Positions 1 to 8,700 of a stretch of DNA of 64,000 bases are shown in pieces; within the stretch, counting starts at the first letter, position 1, and every line of letters starts with the position of its first letter. The stretch spans positions 124,001 to 188,000 of the forward strand of contig NZ_CAXMZT010000002.1 of assembly GCF_964199965.1 (NCBI RefSeq). The letters run 5' to 3'. The notes below the pieces were generated by a model that saw only the letters and a list, made by a program, of their open reading frames with translations, did no database searches and was not told the DNA's origin. Origin of the DNA: JAFIFT01 sp020051095. GTDB taxonomy: Bacteria; Pseudomonadota; Gammaproteobacteria; Legionellales; Legionellaceae. The translations under genes were made by a program, and so were the position numbers.

Positions 1-310
1 ATCAACCTCATTGTCATTGATCCATCGCTGTCATTAACCATCAAATGAACTCTGAATAATAGCAAGAATTAGGATATGCAAGTCTATTGCAGTAATACAC
101 GCCACTAAATTCTAATTTTATTATAGCAAGATTTGCATATTATCATATTCCAAATTGTATTTCCCCATATATGGGCTTGAAAAAATATTTAAAGTCTAAA
201 TTGCAAGAAAATTCTCTATTCTTACCTAAGCGCATAGAAACGTCTTCAGGATGTATAAACACTATGGACGATCTATGTTTCCAATTAGCTTATAAAATCA
301 GATCCTAGGA
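1..310. other. Gene-poor stretch downstream of clpP
   Basis: No convincing reading frame, RNA gene or repeat is visible here. The base composition is very AT-rich. The gene that usually follows clpP in gammaproteobacteria, clpX, does not begin in this stretch. Confidence 0.5.
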
Positions 311-338
311 AATTAAAAAGCCTGCGAAAAGCAGGCTT
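311..338 (-). terminator. Intrinsic terminator after clpP
   Basis: On the minus strand an 8-bp perfect stem (AAGCCTGC, 318-325, with GCAGGCTT, 331-338) closes a 5-nt loop and runs into TTTTAATT. It lies 22 nt past the clpP stop and should end the tRNA-tig-clpP transcript. Confidence 0.85.
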
Positions 339-359
339 AATAGCGATAAATTAATTAGT

Positions 360-1001
360 TTAGCTATTGGATGAAGATCCATCCGCTCGGTTATACAAAA
401 CTTTATCGGCCAGGCCATACTCGACCGCCTGGGATGCGCTCATAAAATTATCCCGCTCGGTATCACGCATGATTTGATCGGGAGTTTTACGTGTATGGTG
501 AGCCATAATATTATTGAGTTTTTCACGGACGGCTAATGTCTCTCTAGCATGGATTTCAATGTCTGTTGCTTGGCCACGATAACCACCTAACGGTTGGTGT
601 ATCATAACCCGTGCGTTGGGTAGGCAAAATCGCTTTTCATCCGCACCGGCACAGAGCAATAATGCAGCCGCACTTGCGGCTTGACCAATACACAGCGTGC
701 TGACATCCGGCTTGATAAACTGCATCGTATCGTAGATAGCAAGACCAGCCGTTACAACGCCTCCCGGCGAGTTGATGTATAGATAAATATCTTTTTCGGG
801 ATTTTCCGATTCGAGAAATAACATCTGGGCAACTACTAAGTTGGCCATATGGTCTTCCACTTCACCTAATAAAAAGATAATTCGTTCTTTTAGTAATCGA
901 GAATAAATATCGTAGGATCGTTCTCCCCGAGAGGTTTGTTCCACAACCATTGGAACAAGACCGCTGGCATTGCGAATTACTTCATCATGGTTCATCGGCA
1001 T
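360..1001 (-). CDS. clpP: ATP-dependent Clp protease proteolytic subunit
   Basis: ClpP is the serine peptidase that forms the degradation chamber of ClpXP/ClpAP in the cytoplasm. The 213 residues have the usual family length with a short propeptide. The triad is visible as Ser110 (GQAASAAA), His135 (MIHQPLGG) and Asp184 (TERDNFM), each 13 residues beyond E. coli numbering. The start ATG follows AGGGAG at good spacing. The gene begins 2 nt after the tig stop, so the two are co-transcribed. A terminator follows directly and clpX is absent from the expected place, so its ATPase partner must be encoded elsewhere. Confidence 0.97.
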   Translation of the reverse strand: MPMNHDEVIRNASGLVPMVVEQTSRGERSYDIYSRLLKERIIFLLGEVEDHMANLVVAQMLFLESENPEKDIYLYINSPGGVVTAGLAIYDTMQFIKPDVSTLCIGQAASAAALLLCAGADEKRFCLPNARVMIHQPLGGYRGQATDIEIHARETLAVREKLNNIMAHHTRKTPDQIMRDTERDNFMSASQAVEYGLADKVLYNRADGSSSNS

Positions 1002-1003
1002 TA

Positions 1004-2332
1004 CTATTCTCCCTGTTCTGCCTGGGTATTTTTAGGATTCATAACAGCATCGTAATCCAATTTCTTCTCTACCTTTTTTGCTGATTCTAATAACTTTTCC
1101 GCAACGAGCTCTTCCACGACTAACGAACGAATATTGTCAAACTGCGTTTTATCACCCTTGTAATGTTTCTTAAATGCATCGGGATCTTCATAGGCATCAG
1201 CAAGTGTATCTATTTTCTCATTAACTTGCTCATCGGTGGGTTCCACTTCAAACTTCTTCACATACTCAGCAAACAATAAACCAAGCTTAACGCGTTTTTC
1301 TGCTTGGTCTTTAAACATATCGCTGGGTAAGTCAGGCAATTTCTTATTGGTTTGCTCATGACCAAATATCCGATGCAACATATCTTTTTTTAACTGCTCA
1401 ATTTCATTGTCAACTAATGATTTTGGCACATCAATCGTATTCGCTTCAAGGAATACATCAAAAATTTTATCACGGTTCATCTCTGATAGCCGTCTGTCTA
1501 GCTCTCTAACCATATTTTTTTGAATGTCTTCTTTAAGTGCTTCGACTCCACCTGTTTTAATACCAAACTTTTCTGCAAAGGCATCGTCTAATTCAGGCAG
1601 TTTTGGGTCAAACACATTAACTAATTCGATCGCAAAACGCGCATTCTTTCCTGCCAAATTTTTCTGATGATACTGTTCTGGGAAAGTCACTTCAATATCA
1701 AAAGAATCCCCTGCTTTATGGCCGATGATTCCTTTCTCAAAGCCTGGAATCATCGAGTCTGAGCCCAGCTCTAACTCAAAGTTACTGGCTTTGCCACCTT
1801 CAAATGCTTCATCGCCAATAAATCCTTCGAAGTTAATTTCAACTTTATCGCCTTTCTTTGATTTGCGTTTAACTTCTTTCCATTCTTTATGTTGTTCTCG
1901 AAGTTTTTCCATCATTAGGTCGAGATCTTTATCGCTCACGTTTGATTTGATCACTTCAACTTTTGCGCCACCCAAATCACGAACTTCAACTTCAGGCAGA
2001 ATTTCAAATAATGCATGGTAAGTGAAGTCTTCACCCGACTTAATTTGTTCAGGTTCTATGCTGGGATAGGCTGCTGGCTTTAATTCAGATTGATCGATTG
2101 CTTTGAATAAAGTTTCTCGAACCATTTTTTCCATAACATCAAGATGGACGTTCGTAAGAAAACGCTGTTTAACAATATTCAAGGGGGCTTTCCCAGGACG
2201 GAAACCATCTAATTTGACTTTTTTGGCCAGTTCTTTTAACTGGCTATTTACCATGTTGTCAACTTCTTTTGCTGGGACTGAAACGGTTACCTTCCGTTCT
2301 AAGCCATTTAACGTTTCAACCGAAACTTGCAT
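1004..2332 (-). CDS. tig: Trigger factor, ribosome-associated chaperone and peptidyl-prolyl isomerase
   Basis: Trigger factor binds the ribosome exit tunnel and shields nascent chains. The 442-residue protein has the N-terminal ribosome-binding domain with the signature region GFRPGKAPLNIVKQR (about 43-57), a central FKBP-type PPIase domain (about 155-245, containing GDKVEINFEGFIGDEAFEGG) and a helical C-terminal domain. The start ATG is preceded by AGAGGTG. It lies only 34 nt after tRNA-Leu with no terminator visible between them, so it may be read through from the tRNA promoter. Confidence 0.97.
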   Translation of the reverse strand: MQVSVETLNGLERKVTVSVPAKEVDNMVNSQLKELAKKVKLDGFRPGKAPLNIVKQRFLTNVHLDVMEKMVRETLFKAIDQSELKPAAYPSIEPEQIKSGEDFTYHALFEILPEVEVRDLGGAKVEVIKSNVSDKDLDLMMEKLREQHKEWKEVKRKSKKGDKVEINFEGFIGDEAFEGGKASNFELELGSDSMIPGFEKGIIGHKAGDSFDIEVTFPEQYHQKNLAGKNARFAIELVNVFDPKLPELDDAFAEKFGIKTGGVEALKEDIQKNMVRELDRRLSEMNRDKIFDVFLEANTIDVPKSLVDNEIEQLKKDMLHRIFGHEQTNKKLPDLPSDMFKDQAEKRVKLGLLFAEYVKKFEVEPTDEQVNEKIDTLADAYEDPDAFKKHYKGDKTQFDNIRSLVVEELVAEKLLESAKKVEKKLDYDAVMNPKNTQAEQGE

Positions 2333-2366
2333 CGATTCACCTCTTGGATTTGTCTGTGTAAGAATT

Positions 2367-2451
<85 letters not shown>

Positions 2452-2531
2452 TAACTGGTTGGCATTATATATCAGTATTACTGATTTTGGTACTCTGACA
2501 AATTGTTTGTAACAAATCAATTCTATAATAA

Positions 2532-2608
2532 TGGGGTGAACGATGGGACTCGAACCCACGACAACCGGGATCACAACCCGGGGCTCTACCAACTGAGCTA
2601 CGCTCACC
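2532..2608 (-). tRNA. tRNA-His (anticodon GUG)
   Basis: The minus strand gives acceptor stem GTGAGCG/CGTTCAC and anticodon loop TTGTGAT. The histidine-specific extra G at -1 (position 2608) faces C73 (position 2535). CCA is encoded. Confidence 0.95.
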
Positions 2609-2633
2609 ATTATTTTCATGAACCCTGAAAGGC

Positions 2634-2710
2634 TGGCACGCCCGGCAGGATTCGAACCTGCTACCCTCGGCTTAGAAGGCCGATGCTCTATCCAGATGAG
2701 CTACGGGCGC
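2634..2710 (-). tRNA. tRNA-Arg (anticodon UCU)
   Basis: The minus strand gives acceptor stem GCGCCCG/CGGGCGT with one wobble pair, anticodon loop CTTCTAA, discriminator G73 and an encoded CCA. It is 25 nt from tRNA-His and part of the same transcript. Confidence 0.95.
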
Positions 2711-2715
2711 AACAT

Positions 2716-2792
2716 TGGTCGGGGTGGAGGGATTCGAACCCCCGACATTCTGCTCCCAAAGCAGACGCGCTACCAGACTGCGCTACACCCCG
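2716..2792 (-). tRNA. tRNA-Pro (anticodon UGG)
   Basis: The minus strand gives acceptor stem CGGGGTG/CACCCCG, anticodon loop TTTGGGA, discriminator A73 and an encoded CCA. It is the first gene of the Pro-Arg-His-Leu cluster; the same four specificities form the E. coli argX-hisR-leuT-proM operon, in a different order. Confidence 0.95.
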
Positions 2793-2819
2793 CATACCCG
2801 TCCCTAAGACAGAGGCCAA

Positions 2820-2848
2820 ATGATAAGCTTTCCGCTATTTAACGTCAA
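2820..2848 (-). promoter_or_regulatory. Sigma70-type promoter of the tRNA operon
   Basis: On the minus strand TTGACG (2843-2848) and TATCAT (2820-2825) are separated by exactly 17 nt, about 28 nt before the 5' end of tRNA-Pro. A G+C-rich GGGACGGG stretch lies between the -10 element and the tRNA. Confidence 0.75.
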
Positions 2849-2983
2849 GAATATTTAAAAAAAAATTTATTTCCACTTAAAAACGAGTAATAATTGAGTT
2901 AACTATTGACGGCAAATACGTACCCTATTCCGTCGTCAACAAACCCTCTAAGGGAAATCACTAACATAGGCCCCAAAAAACCC

Positions 2984-4198
2984 ATGAAAAAAATTCTACC
3001 TTTGTTCGATAACATCAATCATCTAAACAAAAATGATCAACATGTTATCTTGCCTTCTCCTAATTGCTATGATGATTTTCGATATACGCTGAATTTTTTG
3101 CGAAGTTATACAGGGTCACTGGGAACATTCAATAGTTATCGCCGAGAATCAGAACGTCTATTGCAATGGACATGGCATATTGCCAATAAGCGTCTCAACG
3201 ATTTAAAAAAGGAAGACATTGAGGCCTTCATCCGGTTTTGCCAGTCTCCGCCAAAACCCTGGATCAATACTAAAAAGGTTCCTCGCTATAAAAATAAGGG
3301 CGGGCTACGGGTACCTAATGAAGATTGGCGTCCTTACACCGTTACGATTAGCAAATCAGCAAGAAAACAAGGTGCGCAACCTTCCATAGAAGCCTATCAG
3401 TTATCTCAAGGCGCTGTTCAAGAAATACTTGCCATTTTAAGCACTTTTTTTAATTTTTTGATTGCGGAAGAGTATTTAGCCACCAATCCCGTATCATTAA
3501 TCCGCCAGAAGAGTAAATTTATTCGCAAACAACAGCACAATGCGCCTGTGAGACGGCTATCAGATAATCAATGGCGTTCTGTATGGCAAGCAGCCGAGAA
3601 CCTTGCTAGTGAAAATCCAGAATTGCATGAACGTACCCGCTTTATTATCAACCTTTTGTTTGGCTTGTATTTGCGTATATCAGAGCTCACAGCGACCGAT
3701 CGCTGGGTTCCAACAATGAATGATTTCTCTAAAGATAGTAACGGTTTTTGGTGGTTTACAACTGTCGGGAAAGGTAATAAGCAGCGACAAATTGCTGTTA
3801 GCGACGATGTTATGTCCGCGCTTGCGCGATGGCGTATTTTTCTAGGTCTGCCCCCCCTCCCTTCAGCTGCAGATAATAGTCCTTTGATACCAAGAGTGCG
3901 AGGACACGGTCCAATGTCAGATACAGCCCCCATACGTCGGTTAGTGCAACAATGCTTTGATTTAGCAGCCATGCAATTAAGACAACATGGCGACGCTGAA
4001 GAAGCAGACAGCCTGCAGGCTGCAACGGTTCACTGGCTTCGCCATACCGGAATCTCGGAAGATGTCAAACACCGCCCTCGCGAGCATGTGCGTGATGACG
4101 CTGGACATAGCTCAAGTGCGACAACGGATCGCTATATCGATATTGAGCATAAAGAGAGATATCAATCAGCGAAACGGAAAAAGATTATTACTTTCTAA
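2984..4198 (+). CDS. Tyrosine recombinase / phage-type integrase
   Basis: A 404-residue site-specific recombinase. The catalytic set is complete: Arg231 (LRISEL), the beta-hairpin Lys in VGKGNKQRQ, His350 and Arg353 (HWLRHT), His375 (GHSS) and nucleophile Tyr384 (DRYID). The N-terminal half (about 25-190) is the SAM-like core-binding domain, with an insert around 90-120. The frame is open upstream to a TTG at 2906, but I prefer the ATG at 2984, which opens with MKKILPLFD. It stands alone beside the tRNA operon with no recognisable cargo and no obvious att repeats, so it may be a remnant of an element or a domesticated recombinase. Confidence 0.9.
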   Translation: MKKILPLFDNINHLNKNDQHVILPSPNCYDDFRYTLNFLRSYTGSLGTFNSYRRESERLLQWTWHIANKRLNDLKKEDIEAFIRFCQSPPKPWINTKKVPRYKNKGGLRVPNEDWRPYTVTISKSARKQGAQPSIEAYQLSQGAVQEILAILSTFFNFLIAEEYLATNPVSLIRQKSKFIRKQQHNAPVRRLSDNQWRSVWQAAENLASENPELHERTRFIINLLFGLYLRISELTATDRWVPTMNDFSKDSNGFWWFTTVGKGNKQRQIAVSDDVMSALARWRIFLGLPPLPSAADNSPLIPRVRGHGPMSDTAPIRRLVQQCFDLAAMQLRQHGDAEEADSLQAATVHWLRHTGISEDVKHRPREHVRDDAGHSSSATTDRYIDIEHKERYQSAKRKKIITF

Positions 4199-4248
4199 GC
4201 ACCGTTTGCTTCTTCCAACAACTAGAGCAAGCAGCGAAAGTCCAGACT

Positions 4249-5586
4249 TTAGTCACGAGTGTGAAATGCCTGGCTTAAACCTAAAGCCATTTCCAGAGAT
4301 TGTTCATAATTCAGACGAGGATCCACCAAGGTCCGATACGCATGCTTCAAGTCAGAAGAGCTTAATCCGCGCGCGCCACCAATACATTCAGTCACATTAT
4401 CTCCCGTTAATTCAAAGTGTACCCCGCCTAGATTGGAATGATGTGCACGATGAATTTCTACCGCTTTATATAACTCTCCCTGAATTTTATCAAAATGCCG
4501 TGTTTTAATGCCATCTTCTGTTTGTTCTGTGTTCCCATGCATTGGATCGCAAGACCAGGTAACCGGTGTTTTCTGCTGGTTGATCGCTTCAATAAAGGGA
4601 GGTAAGCACTCTTTAATCTTGCTATTCCCCATTCTCGAAATTAACAAAACGCGTCCTTCCTCATTTCTTGGATTAATATACTGTACCAATTCAACGACCT
4701 CTTTGGGGTCAGCGCTTGGACCAATCTTTATGCCAATAGGATTATCAATTCCGCGTATAAATTCAACGTGAGCGCCATTCATTTTTGCTGTGCGCATACC
4801 TATCCAGGGTAGATGCGTGGATAAGTCATACCAACGGCCATCTTTTAGTTTTCTCGTTAAACCTTGTTCATAATGAAGATGCAAGGCTTCGTGCGATGTA
4901 TAAAAATCAACCTTATGAAGGTTACTGCTACGCAGTCCGTCAATGGCTTCTAAAAACTCAAGTGAATCAGTAATAGACTTTACAATTTGAAAATAGCGAT
5001 CCGCTTGTTTTGAATGATTGACAAAGCTCAAATCCCATTTGTGGGGATCATGCAGATCTGCAAATCCACCATCTAACAAACTGCGGATAAAATTAAGGGT
5101 CATTGCACTACAGCTGTAGCCTTGTAAAAGTAGCTTTGGATTAGGTCGGCGTGCTTCGGCTGTAAATTCAGGAGAATTAACTAGGTCGCCACGATAGCTA
5201 GGCAGTGTGACGCCATCCACCGTTTCAAAATCAGAAGAACGCGGCTTAGCGTATTGACCTGCTATTCGACCCACTCGAATGATTGGTTTTCGCAGTCCAT
5301 GCAATAACACCAAACTCATCTGCAACAATATTTTCAATTTATTACTAATAATATCCGAGCGGCATTCATTAAATTGCTCTGCACAATCGCCGCCTTGTAA
5401 AATAAACGCTTTCCCCTTTCCAGCCATAGCTATTTCTGTTTTTAATCGCTTTACCTCACCACTAGTCACCAGTGGTGGCAGCTGACTTAGTTTATTAACA
5501 ACAATGTCTAACTGTTGCTCATCAGGATAACTCGCAGATTGTTCGTAGGGCTTTGATTGCCAGCTTGTCGGAGTCCACTCTTTCAT
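4249..5586 (-). CDS. 3-deoxy-7-phosphoheptulonate synthase, class II
   Basis: Condenses phosphoenolpyruvate and erythrose-4-phosphate in the first step of the shikimate pathway. The 445-residue length and motifs are those of the plant/mycobacterial class II family, not AroF/G/H: FILQGGDCAEQF (about 61-72), KPIIRVGRIAGQYAKPRS, PSYRGDLVN, SFVNHS and WSCDPMHGNT with catalytic Cys/His residues. The start ATG has no strong ribosome binding site. It is convergent with the integrase and divergent from grpE. Confidence 0.95.
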   Translation of the reverse strand: MKEWTPTSWQSKPYEQSASYPDEQQLDIVVNKLSQLPPLVTSGEVKRLKTEIAMAGKGKAFILQGGDCAEQFNECRSDIISNKLKILLQMSLVLLHGLRKPIIRVGRIAGQYAKPRSSDFETVDGVTLPSYRGDLVNSPEFTAEARRPNPKLLLQGYSCSAMTLNFIRSLLDGGFADLHDPHKWDLSFVNHSKQADRYFQIVKSITDSLEFLEAIDGLRSSNLHKVDFYTSHEALHLHYEQGLTRKLKDGRWYDLSTHLPWIGMRTAKMNGAHVEFIRGIDNPIGIKIGPSADPKEVVELVQYINPRNEEGRVLLISRMGNSKIKECLPPFIEAINQQKTPVTWSCDPMHGNTEQTEDGIKTRHFDKIQGELYKAVEIHRAHHSNLGGVHFELTGDNVTECIGGARGLSSSDLKHAYRTLVDPRLNYEQSLEMALGLSQAFHTRD

Positions 5587-5648
5587 TTTTTATTTATCTA
5601 TCTAAATTAAGATATCAGAATTTTAGGTCAAAAAAAGGCAAAACACCA

Positions 5649-5676
5649 CTTGAAAATCAAAATATTACCCCCAAAT
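5649..5676 (+). promoter_or_regulatory. RpoH (heat-shock) promoter of grpE
   Basis: CTTGAAA (5649-5655) is followed after 12-13 nt by CCCCCAAAT (5668-5676), close to the sigma32 consensus CTTGAAA-N13-CCCCATNT. It lies 36 nt before the grpE start. Confidence 0.75.
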
Positions 5677-5711
5677 GCATATTATTTAAGTCTGATATGG
5701 AGTAGAAAAAG

Positions 5712-6329
5712 ATGACCAATGAGCCAAAAGACTGGGCAAAATTTAAAGCTGAAAATGAAGAAAATGAGCAAACCATCGATGCGAATAAGGAAGATGACTC
5801 CACCCAACACGATCCAAATTCTAAAGAACGTGAACCAACAATTCGTGGTGCCCTTGAACACCCTGACTATGAAGCGCTTGAAGAAAAACTATTCGAAACC
5901 GAACAAAGAGTTCAAGAAAACTGGGACGCAGCCATTCGTGCTAAAGCGGAATTAGAAAATGTGCGTCGACAAGCTGAAAGAGATGTTGAACGAGCGCATA
6001 AATTTGGAACATCTAAACTGATTGAATCCTTACTCCCCGTGATAGATAGCCTTGAACAAGCGCTACAGCTCGCCATTGAAAATGAAGATACCGCCATGCA
6101 AGAAGGACTTGAGTTAACAATGAAAGTATTCCTTGATGCCTTGGAAAAACAGGGGGTAGTTCAAATAGACCCAGTTGGTGAGGTTTTCAATCCTGAGCGA
6201 CACGAAGCAATATCGATGCAACCAAGTAAGGACGCTGAACCCAATACCGTTTTAAATGTGTTCCAAAAAGGATATGAATTAAATGGACGAGTTATTCGGG
6301 CTGCTAGAGTAATCGTCTCTTCCAAATAA
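5712..6329 (+). CDS. grpE: Nucleotide exchange factor GrpE
   Basis: GrpE releases ADP from DnaK and acts as a thermosensor in the chaperone cycle. The 205-residue protein has an acidic disordered N-terminus (1-50), a long coiled-coil helix (about 52-115, with ENVRRQAERDVERAHKF) and the beta-wing domain ending GYELNGRVIRAARVIVS, the family signature. The ATG follows GGAG. It is first of grpE-dnaK-dnaJ in the usual order, with its own heat-shock promoter. Confidence 0.97.
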   Translation: MTNEPKDWAKFKAENEENEQTIDANKEDDSTQHDPNSKEREPTIRGALEHPDYEALEEKLFETEQRVQENWDAAIRAKAELENVRRQAERDVERAHKFGTSKLIESLLPVIDSLEQALQLAIENEDTAMQEGLELTMKVFLDALEKQGVVQIDPVGEVFNPERHEAISMQPSKDAEPNTVLNVFQKGYELNGRVIRAARVIVSSK

Positions 6330-6340
6330 CGTCCTTACTT

Positions 6341-6400
6341 TTCCCTTCTCCCCAGACATGGGGAGAAGGTGCCCAATGGGCGGATGAGGGGTTTGTGAAT
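6341..6400. repeat. G+C-rich intergenic palindromic repeat, copy 1
   Basis: A hairpin CTTCTCCCC/GGGGAGAAG with a 6-nt loop is followed by GTGCCCAATGGGCGGATGAG. The same layout recurs at 9921-9980. It sits between grpE and dnaK and is much richer in G+C than its surroundings. Confidence 0.7.
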
Positions 6401-6464
6401 CGAAGGTATAAATTGCATGTGTTGCTTAATATGTTTGAGATGCTAAAAAATAAATAAAATTTAA

Positions 6465-6492
6465 GTTGAATTTATTAATTCAATCCCCATAT
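6465..6492 (+). promoter_or_regulatory. RpoH (heat-shock) promoter of dnaK
   Basis: GTTGAAT (6465-6471), a 13-nt spacer and CCCCATAT (6485-6492) match the sigma32 consensus closely, with a perfect -10 half. It lies 44 nt before dnaK, so dnaK can be induced independently of grpE. Confidence 0.85.
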
Positions 6493-6536
6493 GACTGTCA
6501 TTAGGTAACAATTTTTAAGTACGGAGCATATCAACA

Positions 6537-8474
6537 ATGGCTAAAATAATCGGAATTGACTTAGGTACGACTAATTCTTGCGTTGCTATCTTGGAAGGTG
6601 ACAAACCAAAAGTAATTGAAAACGCAGAGGGTCATCGAACAACTCCTTCGATTGTCGCATTTACTGACGATGGCGAGACGTTAGTTGGTCAGTCAGCCAA
6701 ACGCCAAGCTGTGACAAATCCAAGCAATACACTATTCGCCGTCAAACGGTTAATTGGTCGACGCTACGATGATCCTGTCGTACAAAAAGACATCAAAATG
6801 GTTCCCTACAAGATCATTAAAGCAGATAACGGTGACGCTTGGGTTAGTGTTAAAAATGACAAAAAAGCCCCGCCACAAATTTCTGCGGAAGTTTTGCGAA
6901 AAATGAAGAAAACCGCTGAAGATTATTTAGGCGAAGAAGTCACACAAGCTGTTATCACAGTACCTGCATACTTCAATGATTCTCAGCGTCAAGCCACAAA
7001 AGATGCCGGAAAAATTGCTGGTCTTGAGGTAAAACGAATCATAAATGAACCCACCGCTGCCGCCCTTGCCTATGGCATGGATAAAAAACGGGGTGACTCT
7101 GTTATTGCAGTCTACGACCTCGGTGGTGGTACTTTCGATATCTCTATTATTGAAATAGCCGAAGTGGATGGCGAACATCAATTTGAAGTATTGGCCACAA
7201 ATGGTGATACTTTCTTAGGTGGTGAAGACTTTGACTTGGCATTAATTAATTACTTAGCGGATGAATTTAAAAAAGATGCAGGCATTGATCTTCATAATGA
7301 TCCACTTGCCTTACAACGTCTGAAAGAAGCCGCAGAAAAAGCGAAAATTGAACTATCCTCTTCTCAGCAAACAGACGTTAATTTACCTTACATTACCGCA
7401 GATGCCAGCGGACCAAAGCACATGAATATCAAACTCACTCGAGCTAAACTTGAGTCATTGGTTGAAGACTTGGTCAAACGCTCCATCGAACCTTGCAAAA
7501 TAGCCCTAAAAGACGCCGGTAAATCCATATCAGAAATTAACGATGTCATTCTTGTGGGTGGTCAAACAAGGATGCCTTTGGTACAAAAAACAGTGGAAGA
7601 GTTCTTTGCAAAAGAGCCAAGAAAAGATGTTAACCCGGATGAAGCGGTCGCTTTAGGGGCAGCAATACAAGCCGGTGTATTGTCAGGCGAAGTGAAAGAT
7701 ATCCTTTTGTTAGATGTCACGCCGTTATCATTGGGGATAGAAACAATGGGCGGTGTGATGACGAAATTAATCGAAAAAAACACCACGATTCCTACCAAGG
7801 CGAGCCAAGTTTTCTCAACAGCAGAAGACAACCAAACCGCTGTTACTGTCCATGTGCTTCAAGGTGAACGTGAGCAAGCATCAGCCAATAAATCACTCGG
7901 TCGATTTGACTTATCTGACATTCCACCTGCACCACGGGGTGTGCCACAAATTGAAGTGATATTTGATATCGATGCAAACGGTATCATGAACGTTTCTGCT
8001 AAAGACAAAGCGACTGGAAAAGCACAATCCATTGTCATTAAAGCGTCGAGCGGTCTGTCAGACCAAGAAATTGATGCCATGGTTAAAGATGCAGAAGCCC
8101 ATGCAGATGAAGATCGTAAGTTTAAAGAATTGGCAGAGGTTCGTAATCAAGCGGATGCAATGATACACAGTTCCCAAAAATCGCTGAAAGACTTAGAAAC
8201 TGAATTATCCAGTGATGAAAAATCCAATATCGAAAATGCGATAAGCGAACTGAAAGAGGCCATTAAAGGCAATGACAAAGCGTTAATTGAAAGCAAGCTC
8301 AAAGCATTAACTGACGCTAACTCGAACATGGCTGAGAGAGTTTATGCTAAAAAAGCATCCGAGTCAGAAGCGCAAGCAGGCGGAAAACCAGACAATAAGT
8401 CATCGGGAGCCGATGATTCAGTGGTTGATGCAGAGTTCGAAGAAGTAAAAGACGACGATAAGCAATCCCAATAG
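6537..8474 (+). CDS. dnaK: Chaperone protein DnaK (Hsp70)
   Basis: The main Hsp70 chaperone, an ATP-driven foldase working with DnaJ and GrpE. At 645 residues it is full length. The ATPase domain starts with IGIDLGTTNSCVAI (about 5-18) and contains VYDLGGGTFDISI; the linker DVTPLSLGIETMGG leads to the substrate-binding domain, and the tail ends in acidic EFEEVKDDDK. The ATG has a CGGAG ribosome binding site. Heat-shock promoter upstream and terminator downstream make it largely an independent transcription unit. Confidence 0.99.
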   Translation: MAKIIGIDLGTTNSCVAILEGDKPKVIENAEGHRTTPSIVAFTDDGETLVGQSAKRQAVTNPSNTLFAVKRLIGRRYDDPVVQKDIKMVPYKIIKADNGDAWVSVKNDKKAPPQISAEVLRKMKKTAEDYLGEEVTQAVITVPAYFNDSQRQATKDAGKIAGLEVKRIINEPTAAALAYGMDKKRGDSVIAVYDLGGGTFDISIIEIAEVDGEHQFEVLATNGDTFLGGEDFDLALINYLADEFKKDAGIDLHNDPLALQRLKEAAEKAKIELSSSQQTDVNLPYITADASGPKHMNIKLTRAKLESLVEDLVKRSIEPCKIALKDAGKSISEINDVILVGGQTRMPLVQKTVEEFFAKEPRKDVNPDEAVALGAAIQAGVLSGEVKDILLLDVTPLSLGIETMGGVMTKLIEKNTTIPTKASQVFSTAEDNQTAVTVHVLQGEREQASANKSLGRFDLSDIPPAPRGVPQIEVIFDIDANGIMNVSAKDKATGKAQSIVIKASSGLSDQEIDAMVKDAEAHADEDRKFKELAEVRNQADAMIHSSQKSLKDLETELSSDEKSNIENAISELKEAIKGNDKALIESKLKALTDANSNMAERVYAKKASESEAQAGGKPDNKSSGADDSVVDAEFEEVKDDDKQSQ

Positions 8475-8500
8475 CCTATGCTACTGGATTATACATCGTT

Positions 8501-8549
8501 AAAGGCATCTCTTGATTAACATTTATTGGTCAGAGGTGCTTTTAATTGA
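8501..8549 (+). terminator. Terminator-like hairpin after dnaK
   Basis: AAAGGCATCTCTTGA (8501-8515) can pair with TCAGAGGTGCTTTT (8530-8543) over about 14 bp with wobble pairs and one bulge, followed by a T-rich run. It separates dnaK from the dnaJ promoter. Confidence 0.6.
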
Positions 8550-8555
8550 TGCATT

Positions 8556-8586
8556 TTGACCATATATTGATTTATTATGGTATAAT
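8556..8586 (+). promoter_or_regulatory. Promoter of dnaJ with extended -10
   Basis: TTGACC (8556-8561) and a perfect TATAAT (8581-8586) are 19 nt apart; the long spacer is offset by TGG directly before the -10, an extended -10 motif. The predicted leader of about 100 nt contains a small stem GCGCC/GGCGC (8602-8606 with 8619-8623). Confidence 0.55.
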
Positions 8587-8700
8587 TGGTTATTTTTAAG
8601 AGCGCCTGGAATCAATTGGGCGCAAGACAACATCCTACCGTGACATATGACTGGTTGAATTGAGCGTATTCGCGGTTTAAGTTTTTATGTGTGAGAAACA

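Noticed and set aside
2793..4248. attL/attR repeats around the integrase
   Set aside because: No direct copy of a tRNA 3' end was found on the other side of the recombinase gene.
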